From Dyadobacter chenwenxiniae (GTDB lineage Bacteria; Bacteroidota; Bacteroidia; Cytophagales; Spirosomataceae), in the NCBI RefSeq assembly GCF_022869785.1, contig NZ_CP094997.1, positions 3,596,001 through 3,660,000 on the forward strand: a DNA stretch of 64,000 nucleotides, written 5' to 3'. The translations under genes were made by a program, and so were the position numbers. The notes beneath the pieces are model-generated. The model saw only the letters and a list, made by a program, of their open reading frames with translations, was not told where the DNA came from and did not search any database. This document shows positions 53,057 through 62,754 of the stretch, piece after piece; the first letter of the stretch is position 1, and each line of letters starts with the position of its first letter.

Positions 53057-55330
53057 CTATATAGACGCCTTGGCAATAGGTGGACAAACTGGAATTTGGT
53101 GATCTGATCTGTTTTTAAAGGCAAGCATTTTCAGCATTACTTTCTCGACTTTGTTACTGCCTTCTTTAATTTTAACAAATTGGTTTACAGCAACATTCCG
53201 AATCTTTTGAATTCTCCCGCTTCCATTCCATTTAATTTCTACTTCATCAATTTGCGTAGCCTTTCCCAGACCAATTTCTCTTTTGAAAGGAGCTGATCCA
53301 AAACTGCCACCTGAGTTTACATCCCGATAAATATGCCTGGTGACACCATCCTCGCGGATTGTGATTTTAAGCCTGCTTCCAATAGCTGCTTTGTTGGCTG
53401 CCATTCCCTCAAGATCGATGGAGATCCAGTTATTTGCTGCCTGCCCTGGATTTAGAAAAAACGAATTCTGGTATGCGTCGCCGAGATACGCACCGCCCAT
53501 TTCGATATATATATCCTGGTCGCCGTCATTATCCATATCCCCAAATCCAACGCTATGCCCCTTTTGCAGGCTTCCCACTTTTGCTGATGACGTTACATCC
53601 ACAAATGATTGGCCACCGACATTTTTGAACATCTTGTTTGGTATCAAAGATTTGTAGCTCGGATTGCCTGTTCCCAGAAAAATATCCAGAAAGCCATCAT
53701 TATCGATATCGCCAAAGCTCCCTCCCATTCCAAAACCAGTTTTATCCAGGCCCAGTGCTCTGGTAACATTGCTGAATGTGCCGTCGCGATTGTTTTTGTA
53801 AACAACAGGCTGGCCATGAAATTCAGGAGAGATGCCCAGTTGTTCAGCAGCAGCATAATAACTCAGATTGTGTTCCATCGTGTAATCGCCGCAAAGAATA
53901 TCCAACCAGCCATCATTGTCATAATCAAAAAACCAGGTTGTAAAACTTCTGTTTTGATCCAAATCCAAAGCCGCTTTTTTCGACACATCTTCAAAGAGAA
54001 CATGACCTGTTTTTAAACCGGATATACCCTTGTTTTTTAATAAAATCCTCTTCCCGCTGAGCGTCGACAGGAATATGTCATTCCAGCCATCATTATCATA
54101 ATCGCCGGAAGTGACTCCCTTCACAAAAGCCTCGATCCCGGCATTAGCAAGCTTCCCGGATTCCGTAAAGGTGCCATTCTTGTTATTCAGGTAAAGTTCG
54201 CAGGGATGACTGTTAACCCCGAGACTTGTCTCGTTACCTATAAAGACATCCACCCAGCCATCGTTATTGAAGTCGTTCCAGGTTGCGGTTTGGGTGGGGT
54301 GGAATGAGAGTAAGCCGCTATCGATGGTCACATCGGTGAATGTACCGTCACCATTGTTCTTCAGAAGGGAGTTGGGCTGCTCACCAAATGTGTTGCCGAG
54401 CCAGGCGCCGCGCATCACAAATACGTCTTTGAGACCATCATTGTTAAAATCGGTCTGCATAATATGCAAGCCGCCGGTAAAACGGTCCAGACCCGAAGCG
54501 GCGGATCTGTCTTCAAATGAACCATCACCCTTGTTTCTGAAATAATGCATGGATTCTCCCAGATCCCAGCTCGACATGATTAAATCGAGATAACCATCGT
54601 TATCGAAATCGTCAATGATCGTTCCGCCTGCCATGTTTTTGACATCCAGTCCCAGGTCCGGGGCAATGTCCTGAAAGGCATTTACACTAATTTCATCAGC
54701 CTTATCAAGGTTTGGGATCAGCATTTTCTTTGGAACACCCTCCGGATATTTGCCCAAGGTCATATAAGCAACATTGAGCAGCCAAAGCGCTTCCAGATCA
54801 TCCGGGCGTTCCGCCAGCAATCTTTTATAAATGCCTATTGTGCCTTTCGAACCGCCCATATCACGGTGTACGCCCCCATTTTTTATAGGCAATATGCAGG
54901 CGTCGATGGAATGGTTGGTTATGCAGTTGGTTTGCTCTCCGAGCCGGAGATAGGCTACTGCCAGGTCATCCTTCACTCTTCGAATAATTCCGATGTGCCG
55001 GTATATCGGATTTGGGTCTCGTTCCAGCTTTTTCAGGATCGTTATCGCTTCCTTAGCGTTCCCCAGCTGTACGAGGACGTTCGCTTTGAAGTGGTTAAGC
55101 TTAAAAAGCTGGCCCTGTTCTGTCTCCGGGATTGTTTTAATGCAGGAATCAAGATAAGCGAGTTGCGCTTCAGGGCTAAAATTGTTTTGATAATTAAAAA
55201 CCCTGGCTTTACTGTCTTGCAAGAGTTGCAGCATTTTCTCTTCGGATGAAGGTTTTTTGCAAAGGCTCATGGCCATAACCCCTCCTGCAACCAGTATTGA
55301 TAATATAATTTTTGGTCTGATCTTCGTCAT
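53057..55330 (-). CDS. Lipoprotein with TPR-like start, VCBS/FG-GAP repeats and ASPIC/UnbV domain
   Basis: A 757-residue lipoprotein from ATG 55330 (MTKIRPKIILSILVAGGVMAMSLC, lipobox AMSLC); the longer frame adds 16 residues before the signal. A helical TPR-like part (about 25-200) precedes many FG-GAP/VCBS repeats of the DFDNDGYLDLIMSS, DFNNDGLKDVFVM, DYDNDGWNDIFLS and DIDNDGFLDIFLGTG type (about 215-620), each with a calcium-binding Asp loop. An ASPIC/UnbV domain (about 650-730: SRLKITIREDGVTRHIYRDVNSGGSFGS...VEIKWNGSG by parts) follows. Function is unknown; such proteins are numerous in Bacteroidota. Confidence 0.88.
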   Translation of the reverse strand: MTKIRPKIILSILVAGGVMAMSLCKKPSSEEKMLQLLQDSKARVFNYQNNFSPEAQLAYLDSCIKTIPETEQGQLFKLNHFKANVLVQLGNAKEAITILKKLERDPNPIYRHIGIIRRVKDDLAVAYLRLGEQTNCITNHSIDACILPIKNGGVHRDMGGSKGTIGIYKRLLAERPDDLEALWLLNVAYMTLGKYPEGVPKKMLIPNLDKADEISVNAFQDIAPDLGLDVKNMAGGTIIDDFDNDGYLDLIMSSWDLGESMHYFRNKGDGSFEDRSAASGLDRFTGGLHIMQTDFNNDGLKDVFVMRGAWLGNTFGEQPNSLLKNNGDGTFTDVTIDSGLLSFHPTQTATWNDFNNDGWVDVFIGNETSLGVNSHPCELYLNNKNGTFTESGKLANAGIEAFVKGVTSGDYDNDGWNDIFLSTLSGKRILLKNKGISGLKTGHVLFEDVSKKAALDLDQNRSFTTWFFDYDNDGWLDILCGDYTMEHNLSYYAAAEQLGISPEFHGQPVVYKNNRDGTFSNVTRALGLDKTGFGMGGSFGDIDNDGFLDIFLGTGNPSYKSLIPNKMFKNVGGQSFVDVTSSAKVGSLQKGHSVGFGDMDNDGDQDIYIEMGGAYLGDAYQNSFFLNPGQAANNWISIDLEGMAANKAAIGSRLKITIREDGVTRHIYRDVNSGGSFGSAPFKREIGLGKATQIDEVEIKWNGSGRIQKIRNVAVNQFVKIKEGSNKVEKVMLKMLAFKNRSDHQIPVCPPIAKASI

Positions 55331-55483
55331 AACTTTATGAAAGATTTTGAATAGAACCGATTTTACCCGCAGTTTCACAATAGACTCAGCAGCTATGTGC
55401 TCGTCATTTTTTTGATTTTGGATAATAAAATACAGGCATACGCACGGATTACAGCCGTGTTATGTCAACCAATCAATGAAGTA

Positions 55484-56035
55484 TTAGGCTGCTTCCGGAG
55501 GAGAATATGGAGGCGTATGAATTGAGGAAAGTAGTTTGAAATTGAGGCAAGGATACCGGTTTTCGATGATTAAATCTACCAAAAACATATCACCATCCAA
55601 CACATCAGCATTTGCCGGCAGATAGATCTTGATAAGATCATTCAGCAGCTTGATTGTTTTGCTGCGTGGAGATTCGGATGTTCCAGCCGGAAATTCGTGC
55701 ACTTGCTGCACCATGTGGGAAAGCTCCGCAAAACGCTGATGGGCAGATGCATCAGGCGTAAGTGTCACGAATAGCGTATCGTTTTCGTGCACAAATCGGG
55801 TGATATTATAAAAACCGTCTGCAATGCGCAACAAATGGTTTTCTACATCACCCAACTCTAACGGAGCTGCGTATGGGATCGACGGCAACGGGATTTTAAT
55901 AGCTTGGGTTACGTTGCCTTTAATACTGATCTTGGCATTCTTATAGCCGCTGTCGAAGAATAAAATAGTCAATGAAAGGCTCAGCATATTGCAAAGCAGC
56001 AGTACGAGCAGAATAATGCAGGCGGCCGTTTTCAT
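55484..56035 (-). CDS. Small membrane-anchored or secreted protein, unknown function
   Basis: A 183-residue protein starting at ATG 56035, where a strong hydrophobic N-terminal segment begins (MKTAACIILLVLLLCNMLSLS). The longer frame to 56161 would put 42 uncharged-signal-free residues in front and is unlikely. The rest is a soluble domain with several Leu-rich helices and no known motif; it ends in a Pro-rich tail (TPPYSPPEAA). Confidence 0.65.
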   Translation of the reverse strand: MKTAACIILLVLLLCNMLSLSLTILFFDSGYKNAKISIKGNVTQAIKIPLPSIPYAAPLELGDVENHLLRIADGFYNITRFVHENDTLFVTLTPDASAHQRFAELSHMVQQVHEFPAGTSESPRSKTIKLLNDLIKIYLPANADVLDGDMFLVDLIIENRYPCLNFKLLSSIHTPPYSPPEAA

Positions 56036-56397
56036 TGAAATGGATAGGTATCCTAAACATACTTCAAAAAGTTCAGTTTTTTGAAATTTTAATTTAATAA
56101 TCGAGCTGATCGACGCCCGAGTAGTGCCGATATCCAAAAATTTCCGGGCAATTGAGTGCATTAATCAAGCTTAATCTACGCAAGAAAAGCAGGCCATTCG
56201 TGTTGCGTCCTGATGGACAGTAAATGTTGAACACATCCTATGCGCTAAATATCGGCTGTTCGATGATGGACATGATCTGTCCGTATTCGAACGCCCTTTT
56301 CATTTGCTTTGCCCTTATACTGGCCTAAGAGGGCACATTCAGCCTCAGGCATGGCATTTGATTTAACTTATTGTATATAATCAGGGGTCCTACATTC
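56036..56397. promoter_or_regulatory. Intergenic region with two-block dyad upstream of padR
   Basis: 362 bp without a gene between divergent genes. A dyad GTTCGA-N4-GGACA-N5-TGTCC-N4-TCGAAC lies at 56258-56292, and ATGT-N5-ACAT lies at 56224-56236. Either could be an operator for the PadR protein encoded from 56398. TATGTTTA (56061-56054, minus) is a possible -7 element for the gene at 55484. Confidence 0.45.
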
Positions 56398-56736
56398 ATG
56401 AAGAAAACAGTCCTGGGAGAATTGGAGGAACTGGTGCTCCTAGTGGTGGCCGCCAGTACCGGACCAGTTTATGGGGTTCCTGTAATGGAACAACTGCAAG
56501 CGCACGCTGGTCGCAGCTTTACCATTGGTGCTGTGCATACCACGTTGTACCGGCTCGAAGAAAAGGGCTTCCTATCTTCATCCGTCGGCGGGGCGACCAG
56601 TGACAGGGGCGGAAGACGCAAGCGTTTTTTTGCATTGACGGCAGCTGGCGCCAGCGTGCTGGCCGAAATCCGTGCAATGCGCGAAAATCTTTGGCAAGCT
56701 ATTCCGGAAGAAAAATTGAAATTATTAGGCCTTTAG
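56398..56736 (+). CDS. PadR-family transcriptional regulator
   Basis: A 112-residue protein from ATG 56398 (a longer frame from 56371 is less likely). It is a winged-helix PadR protein: LGELEELVLLVVAAS...YGVPVMEQLQAH near the N-terminus, then FTIGAVHTTLYRLEEKGFLSS and RGGRRKRFFALTAAGASVL. PadR proteins repress efflux-type genes beside them; the permease gene begins 11 bp after its stop. Confidence 0.92.
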   Translation: MKKTVLGELEELVLLVVAASTGPVYGVPVMEQLQAHAGRSFTIGAVHTTLYRLEEKGFLSSSVGGATSDRGGRRKRFFALTAAGASVLAEIRAMRENLWQAIPEEKLKLLGL

Positions 56737-56747
56737 CTCATGAAAGC

Positions 56748-59366
56748 GTGACCCGAAAAGATCAACATCAACAACCGGCCGTCAATCCTCCCCGCTGGGC
56801 TGACAAGCTTCTTGAATGGTTTGTAGCACCGCACCTGCTCGAATTTGTGCAGGGCGACCTGCATGAAGCATTCCATAAACAAGTGGCAATGAGCGGACCG
56901 ACCCGTGCCCGGCGTGCGTATACATGGGCCGTTTTACATTGCATTACCCCTTTCTTTTACAAACGACAAGTCATTTCAAAATATCCTAAACCAACCCTTG
57001 CCGATATGCTGCATTCCTATTTTACGACCGCCCGGCGCAACCTCGCCAAAAACAAAATGTACACCAGCATCAATGTCTTTGGACTCGCCCTTGGCATGGC
57101 CTGCGCCCTGCTGATCGGTTTGTGGGTAAAAGACGAGCTTAGCTATAACCGCTTCATTCCGGATGCAGAAAAAGTCTTTTTTGTAAGGACAAACTCTACC
57201 AACCGCAACACGGGAGAGATCGGCACAGGTGAAGTGACGCCCGGACCGTTGCAGGATGCCATTTCAAAGGACATTCCGGAAGTTGCGGCCGCCACAAAAA
57301 TCAATCCCTGGATGGAGTTATTGGTCAAAGCGGGAGAAAAGAGTGCCAAGGAAAAGGGATATTATGCAACGGAAGATTTTTTCGGCGTATTCGAATTTCC
57401 TGCTTTGAAAGGTAACCCGCGCATGGCGCTTGCGCAAACAAATCAAATAATCATTACACAAAAAATTGCCGACAAATATTTCCCTAACACCGAGGCGCTG
57501 GGAAAAACATTACAGCTGAATAACGAGAAATTCTACGTTGTCGGCGCTGTTTTGAAGGACCTGCCTAGCAATTCGACCTTAAAGTTCAGCTGGGTTGTCA
57601 ACTGGAAAGAGCAGGAACAGCCGTGGCAAAAAACCTGGGGCAACAGTTCTTTTCTAACCTATGTCCGGCTACAGCAAAATACGTCCGCAACACAGGCCGA
57701 GCAAAGCATGAAGGGGATTTACAAGCGCTATACAGACAAGGAAAATACCAGCGTCCCCATTCTTCAGCCCATTACGGACGTTTACCTTTATGGTGAGTAC
57801 AAATTGGGAAAGCCGGTCGGTGGGCGGATTGAGTATGTCCGTGTGTTTTCGATCGTTGCCGGGTTTCTTCTGCTCATTGCCTGCATCAATTTTATGAATC
57901 TGGCCACTGCCCGGTCGGCTACACGGGCAAAAGAGGTGGGTGTAAGAAAGGTGGTTGGGGCACATCGTTCGTCGCTGATCGGGCAATTTCTAAGTGAATC
58001 GGTTCTTACCAGTGCGCTAGCAGTTGTCCTGGCCCTGGCAGCCGTCTGGCTGGCGCTACCTACTTTTAACCAGTTGTTTGGAAAGCAGCTGACCGTGGAC
58101 CTTACCAACCCGGCACTCTGTGCAGGGATTTTGGCACTGACATTGTTGACCGGACTTTTGGCCGGAAGCTACCCGGCGTTGTTTCTGTCCGCATTAAAGC
58201 CGATCAAGATCCTCAAAGGCAAATTACAGTTTGGGAATGGCCCGGCACTCTTCCGGCGGGTCCTGGTAACTTTTCAGTTCTCTCTATCCGTCTTCCTGAT
58301 CGTGGGTATGCTTACTGTGAGTAAACAAATGCAATATTTGCGCACGAAAAATCTTGGTTTAGACCGTGACAATGTCATTTACCTCCCCTTGGAAGGCAAT
58401 GTTACCAAGCCTGAAAAAATGGAAGCCTTCCGACAGGAAGTAATGCGGCAGCCATCCGTGGCCTCGGCGTCGGTGACCGCCATGCTCCCGGTCAATATCC
58501 AGGCGACATCAGGCGATTTGACATGGCCCGGTAAAGATCCGAACCTGGAAACTACGGTGACCGCTATGACAGTGGGAGCCGATTTCATCAAAACGATGAA
58601 CATTAAACTGGTGGACGGCAGAGACTTTCGTCCTGGCAGTGCGGCGGATTCATCAGCTTACCTGATCAATGAAGCGACGGCACGGCTGATGGGCGAAAAA
58701 AATCCGGTCGGCAAGGAAATCAAATTCTGGAAAGGCACCGGACGTGTGATCGGGCTCATGAAGGACTTTCATATGAGTTCACTCCACCAGGCCATAACGC
58801 CGCTTATATTGACTTATATCCCTGAAAATTCGAGTTACTTATTGATTAAAACGCGCGCTCGAAAAACAGAGCAGGCCCTCGCAGATCTCAAAAATGTTAG
58901 CCGCGAATTTAACCCGGACTACCCTTTCAATTATCATTTTCTGGACGATGAGTATGAAAATCTTTACCGGAGCGAGCAACAGGTGAATACGCTTGTGAAC
59001 TATTTTGGTGTGCTGGCAATCCTGATTTCGTGTCTCGGACTATTTGGGCTGGCTGCATTCACGGCTGAGCAGCGAACCAAAGAAATCGGGGTGCGAAAAG
59101 TCCTCGGAGCAAGCTCGGCCAACATTGTCGGGCTGCTTTCATCCGACTTTTTAAAACTCATCCTGATCGCATTGCTGCTGGCCTCCCCGCTCGCATGGTG
59201 GGCTTTAAGCAGCTGGCTGGGAACATTTGCCTATCGCACGGGAATAAGTTGGTGGATTTTTGCCGTATCAGGTGTGGTGACCACGTCCATTGCCTTGCTT
59301 ACTGTTAGCTCCCAGGCCATTAAAGCCGCCTGGCTGAACCCTGTTTCTGCTTTAAGAACCGAGTAA
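56748..59366 (+). CDS. FtsX/MacB-type ABC transporter permease with N-terminal extension
   Basis: An 872-residue permease from GTG 56748 (TTG 56691 would overlap padR). A cytoplasmic N-terminal part (about 1-75, PPRWADKLLEWFVAPHLLEFVQGDLHEAF by parts) precedes a double MacB_PCD/FtsX arrangement. TM1 (about 105-125), a periplasmic domain, three TMs (about 365-390, 415-440, 460-485), a second TM/periplasmic set and a final three TMs (from about 740) are seen. The R-A-K-E-V/I-G-V-R-K-V signature occurs twice (AKEVGVRKVVGA, TKEIGVRKVLGA). No ATPase gene is adjacent. The PadR-permease pairing suggests export of a toxic compound or peptide. Confidence 0.9.
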   Translation: MTRKDQHQQPAVNPPRWADKLLEWFVAPHLLEFVQGDLHEAFHKQVAMSGPTRARRAYTWAVLHCITPFFYKRQVISKYPKPTLADMLHSYFTTARRNLAKNKMYTSINVFGLALGMACALLIGLWVKDELSYNRFIPDAEKVFFVRTNSTNRNTGEIGTGEVTPGPLQDAISKDIPEVAAATKINPWMELLVKAGEKSAKEKGYYATEDFFGVFEFPALKGNPRMALAQTNQIIITQKIADKYFPNTEALGKTLQLNNEKFYVVGAVLKDLPSNSTLKFSWVVNWKEQEQPWQKTWGNSSFLTYVRLQQNTSATQAEQSMKGIYKRYTDKENTSVPILQPITDVYLYGEYKLGKPVGGRIEYVRVFSIVAGFLLLIACINFMNLATARSATRAKEVGVRKVVGAHRSSLIGQFLSESVLTSALAVVLALAAVWLALPTFNQLFGKQLTVDLTNPALCAGILALTLLTGLLAGSYPALFLSALKPIKILKGKLQFGNGPALFRRVLVTFQFSLSVFLIVGMLTVSKQMQYLRTKNLGLDRDNVIYLPLEGNVTKPEKMEAFRQEVMRQPSVASASVTAMLPVNIQATSGDLTWPGKDPNLETTVTAMTVGADFIKTMNIKLVDGRDFRPGSAADSSAYLINEATARLMGEKNPVGKEIKFWKGTGRVIGLMKDFHMSSLHQAITPLILTYIPENSSYLLIKTRARKTEQALADLKNVSREFNPDYPFNYHFLDDEYENLYRSEQQVNTLVNYFGVLAILISCLGLFGLAAFTAEQRTKEIGVRKVLGASSANIVGLLSSDFLKLILIALLLASPLAWWALSSWLGTFAYRTGISWWIFAVSGVVTTSIALLTVSSQAIKAAWLNPVSALRTE

Positions 59367-59486
59367 ATGCCCGAGCAGACTATTTGGAGCCTTCCGGCAC
59401 GACATTAAAAAAATGGTCTCCTGTTGAAAGATGCTGTTATGAGTAATTTCTCTTTTGCAAGTGCAAACTCGGTTGCATTGACCTGA

Positions 59487-59526
59487 ACAGTTTGCGAGTG
59501 CGTTCTTCTGCTCACTCGCAAACTGT
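59487..59526. terminator. Strong hairpin at the 3' end of tilS
   Basis: ACAGTTTGCGAGTG (59487-59500) and CACTCGCAAACTGT (59513-59526) form a perfect 14-bp stem with a 12-nt loop. The right arm covers the last codons and stop of tilS (minus strand). No T-tract follows in either direction. Confidence 0.55.
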
Positions 59527-60855
59527 CCATGTAACCTCTAAAAAGCCTGTCGTGTCCGGATTAACTCGATAGCGTTCGTCTAATCGCAAGCCGATTACCC
59601 AGATTATTTCCTGATTACCATTTACAAGGATAAATGTACTTTGTTTTGTAAAGAGGTCCATTTTCAGATCGGTAAAAAAATCGCTCAGCTTTTTTTTCCT
59701 GCCGTTCATTCCAAAGGGTTGAAAAACGTCGCCTGTCTGCCACTTCCTGACGGTTAAAGGGAATTCGAGCTTTTGAGAATTCAGAATGACTGTCTGGCTG
59801 TCGTAAGCGTTGCGGGGAAGCGAATCCCTGTCTTTCTGCGAAAGGCGGAGTATGAAGCCGCCCAGTTGTAACTCGCCATTCGGGACATGAATCGCCCAAG
59901 TTGAACTTTCCAGACCTTCAAATTTTTTTTGGACAATTAACTCCTCTCTATCAATCAGTAAAATATGTGAATCAGATAAAAATTGCCTTCCGGGAATGCC
60001 TGGTAAGCTCGCGATGATTTGAACTGACTGGCGATACGAAAACCCAAATTGATCCAACAAATGCCAAAGCCGGTATGCAGCCTGGCCCTCGGCGAGAAGC
60101 AAAGCGATATGAATCCGGATTTGATCATTTTTTTTTATAACGGCCCTTATTGACCACTCATCCAGCAATTCCCTCAGCAATTGATCCGCGCTTTGGAGCT
60201 TATCCGCAGAATGAATGAATGTTGCTTCCAACGAAGGATTGAGCTGCTGCAAGACCGGAACAACTTTGTGCCTGATCAAATTGCGTTTGTAATCATCCGA
60301 GTCATTGGATTGATCCTCTCGCCAATGCAATCCATTTGCTTGCGCGTAAGCCAGGATTTGCTCTTTCGTAGCCAGGATCAATGGACGCAAAAGGTAACTA
60401 TTAATGCCCGATATGCCATACAGTCCCGATAATCCTGTTCCACGTGTTAGATTCAGGAGCACTGTTTCGAGCGAATCGTTCGCGTGGTGCGCAGTAGCAA
60501 TATATGCGTAATTGTGTGCTGCCCTGAGTTGCTCAAACCATTCATAACGCAACTCTCTGGCGGCCATTTGAGTAGAAATGCCTCTTTTCTTTGCGAAAGA
60601 TTTAACATCAAAACGTTTCGAAAAAAAAGGAAAATCATATGTCTTGGCAAGCTCTTTTACAAACTGCTCGTCACCTTCCGATTCATCGCCTCTTAACCCA
60701 AAATTACAATGTGCAATTCCCGCAGGAAAACCAGCTTTTTGAAACAAATGAAGCATTACCACCGAATCCACTCCCCCACTCACAGTCAGTAAGCAAGGCT
60801 GCTTTTTGAGATCCAGCTTGTGTTGGTTAATAAAAGTTAAAAAAGGATCCAACAT
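59512..60855 (-). CDS. tilS: tRNA(Ile)-lysidine synthase
   Basis: A 447-residue protein with the N-type ATP pyrophosphatase loop SGGVDS (26-31) and a TilS N-terminal domain (GLRGDESEGDEQFVKELA, TAHHANDSLETVLLNLTRGTGLSGL by parts). A substrate-binding TilS_C part at the end (RKWQTGDVFQPFGMNGRKKKLSDFF) follows. The enzyme ligates lysine to C34 of tRNA-Ile(CAU), so AUA is read as Ile. It is essential. It runs divergently from the OstA-like gene. Confidence 0.95.
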   Translation of the reverse strand: MLDPFLTFINQHKLDLKKQPCLLTVSGGVDSVVMLHLFQKAGFPAGIAHCNFGLRGDESEGDEQFVKELAKTYDFPFFSKRFDVKSFAKKRGISTQMAARELRYEWFEQLRAAHNYAYIATAHHANDSLETVLLNLTRGTGLSGLYGISGINSYLLRPLILATKEQILAYAQANGLHWREDQSNDSDDYKRNLIRHKVVPVLQQLNPSLEATFIHSADKLQSADQLLRELLDEWSIRAVIKKNDQIRIHIALLLAEGQAAYRLWHLLDQFGFSYRQSVQIIASLPGIPGRQFLSDSHILLIDREELIVQKKFEGLESSTWAIHVPNGELQLGGFILRLSQKDRDSLPRNAYDSQTVILNSQKLEFPLTVRKWQTGDVFQPFGMNGRKKKLSDFFTDLKMDLFTKQSTFILVNGNQEIIWVIGLRLDERYRVNPDTTGFLEVTWTVCE

Positions 60856-60963
60856 GAACCTAAGAAACGTAATTGATGTAGTTTTGGCGTATATAAGAAT
60901 AAAAAGTCTTTTACCAGGCTTACTAAGGGCACCTATTTCAAAGGTAAAGGAAAGAACGGCAAC

Positions 60964-62574
60964 ATGAAGAAAAAAAAATACATCACAAACTGCAACCCTT
61001 TTAAACTTTTACGCGTCATCAATATCAAAAGTAACATATTCCGATTGACGTTCTTTGTCTTGATGTTTTTTTCACCTTATCTGCTGGCACAGAAAGCATT
61101 ATCGCAATCTAAGCCCGTTCAGAGTGAGGATCTTGTTGAAATTATAAAGTCCGACGAGCTGGAAATTGTGAATGAAAATGGCGTTGATTCCAGACGTGTC
61201 ACAAATGGCGTATTTAAGCACAAAGGAGCACTTTTATACAGTAAACTGGCCATTCAGAATATTAATACGAACGTGATTGAGGCCTTTGGAAATGTAAAAA
61301 TCGTTCAGGGTGATACGGTTACGGTTACCGGCGACACGCTTTATTACTACGGCAATACGCGTCTGGCGATTGTTAGCGGTAAAAAGACGGTCCTGAAAGA
61401 TAGTAAGCGCACCCTGACAACCCGGAAGATTGAGTACGACATGGCCAACGGCATTGCCAATTACAAAACGCCGGGCCGGACCGTCGATGAGGAGAATGTG
61501 CTGACGAGCAAAGAGGGCTTTTATAACACACGGACCAAGGAGTTTACATATTATCGAAATGTAAAACTGGTTAACAAAAAATATGTGCTGACTACCGACA
61601 CATTGCTTTATAACTCGATTACGAAATGGTCGGACTTTAATGGTGTGACGAAAATCACCAATAAAGACGGCACAGTAAACGGAACAAAAGGTCGCTATAA
61701 TACAGAGTCAGCAGCGTCGGCATTTCAGAAGCGGACTACGGTTGATAATGAAACGTATACACTCACCGCTGACTCGCTGGAAGTGGACGGAAAAAGTAAC
61801 AATGGTAGAGGAAAAGGGAACGTAGTTATTGTTGCAAAAAAGGACAAGACGGTTCTGAATGGTGACGAAGGTTATTATTGGAAAAAGGAAGGTTATTCCA
61901 AAATCTTCGGTCACGCTTATGTCAGAAATGTGGTTTCCGATGACACGCTTTATATTCGCGCCGACACATTATATTCTTATGAAAATCAGCGCGATAGTAC
62001 CAGAAAATTGGTTGGGAACAAGAATGTATTTATATACAAATCCGATTTCCAGGGCAAATGCGATTCGATCACGTATAATACTGCTGATTCGATCATCCGT
62101 TTTTTCCGCAAGCCGATCCTCTGGAGCGATCAGCATTATCAGATGGAGGCCGACTCAATCACCGCGTTTCTGGTTAATAACGAGATTAACCGGATGTTGC
62201 TGAAAGGAAAATCTTTCGTGATTACGGAGGACACATTGGTAAAACAGTTTAACCAGGTAAAAGGCCGCACGATCAATGCATACTTCGAAACGGGTAACAA
62301 GTTAAAACAGGTTCTCGTGGACGGAAACGGCGAAAGTGCTTATTATGCGGTGGATGATAACCAGAAAAACATTGGGCTGAACCGCGTAGAGTGTGGAAGG
62401 ATGAATCTGCTGTTTACCGACAATCGGGTACAAAAAATCTCATTTGTGGGGAAACCAGACGGCAAGCTGATTCCGCCTTCGAAAATCAAGGCCCCGGAGA
62501 GACAATTGGAAGGGTTTAACTGGAGAATTACAGAAAAACCAACTAAGAATAAGACAATTTGGAGAGAGTTGTGA
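60964..62574 (+). CDS. OstA/LptA-like LPS transport protein
   Basis: A 536-residue protein with an N-terminal membrane or signal segment (about 25-45, IFRLTFFVLMFFSPYLLAQ). Beta-rich OstA-type repeats follow: VTNGVFKHKGALLYSKLAIQNINTNVIEAFGNVKIVQGDTVTVTGDTLYYYG, then several D-T-L-x-Y and G-x-Y units to about 480 (quoted in parts here). It resembles the Bacteroidota OstA-like protein that combines LptA-type bridge units, and should act in LPS transport across the periplasm. It lies 109 bp from the divergent tilS gene. Confidence 0.85.
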   Translation: MKKKKYITNCNPFKLLRVINIKSNIFRLTFFVLMFFSPYLLAQKALSQSKPVQSEDLVEIIKSDELEIVNENGVDSRRVTNGVFKHKGALLYSKLAIQNINTNVIEAFGNVKIVQGDTVTVTGDTLYYYGNTRLAIVSGKKTVLKDSKRTLTTRKIEYDMANGIANYKTPGRTVDEENVLTSKEGFYNTRTKEFTYYRNVKLVNKKYVLTTDTLLYNSITKWSDFNGVTKITNKDGTVNGTKGRYNTESAASAFQKRTTVDNETYTLTADSLEVDGKSNNGRGKGNVVIVAKKDKTVLNGDEGYYWKKEGYSKIFGHAYVRNVVSDDTLYIRADTLYSYENQRDSTRKLVGNKNVFIYKSDFQGKCDSITYNTADSIIRFFRKPILWSDQHYQMEADSITAFLVNNEINRMLLKGKSFVITEDTLVKQFNQVKGRTINAYFETGNKLKQVLVDGNGESAYYAVDDNQKNIGLNRVECGRMNLLFTDNRVQKISFVGKPDGKLIPPSKIKAPERQLEGFNWRITEKPTKNKTIWREL

Positions 62575-62660
62575 AAAATATATCAGGGCAAGCTTAAAAA
62601 TCGGCAGACCGGCATGGTTTTTTATTTTAAAAAATAAAGATGTCCATTCACACAATATAT

Positions 62661-62692
62661 TTTGAAGATACAATTATTTCTCTATATTTTTG
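62661..62692 (+). promoter_or_regulatory. Promoter of the T9SS cargo gene at 62755
   Basis: A textbook Bacteroidota promoter: TTTG (62661-62664), 20 nt, then TATTTTTG (62685-62692), a perfect TAnnTTTG. The coding start lies 62 nt further on. Unlike the T6SS promoters it has a proper -33 box. Confidence 0.75.
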
Positions 62693-62754
62693 TAATGTAC
62701 TTTTTTGCTAAAATAGTCAAAAATTATTAGTCAAAAGTATCACAATAAGACGCT

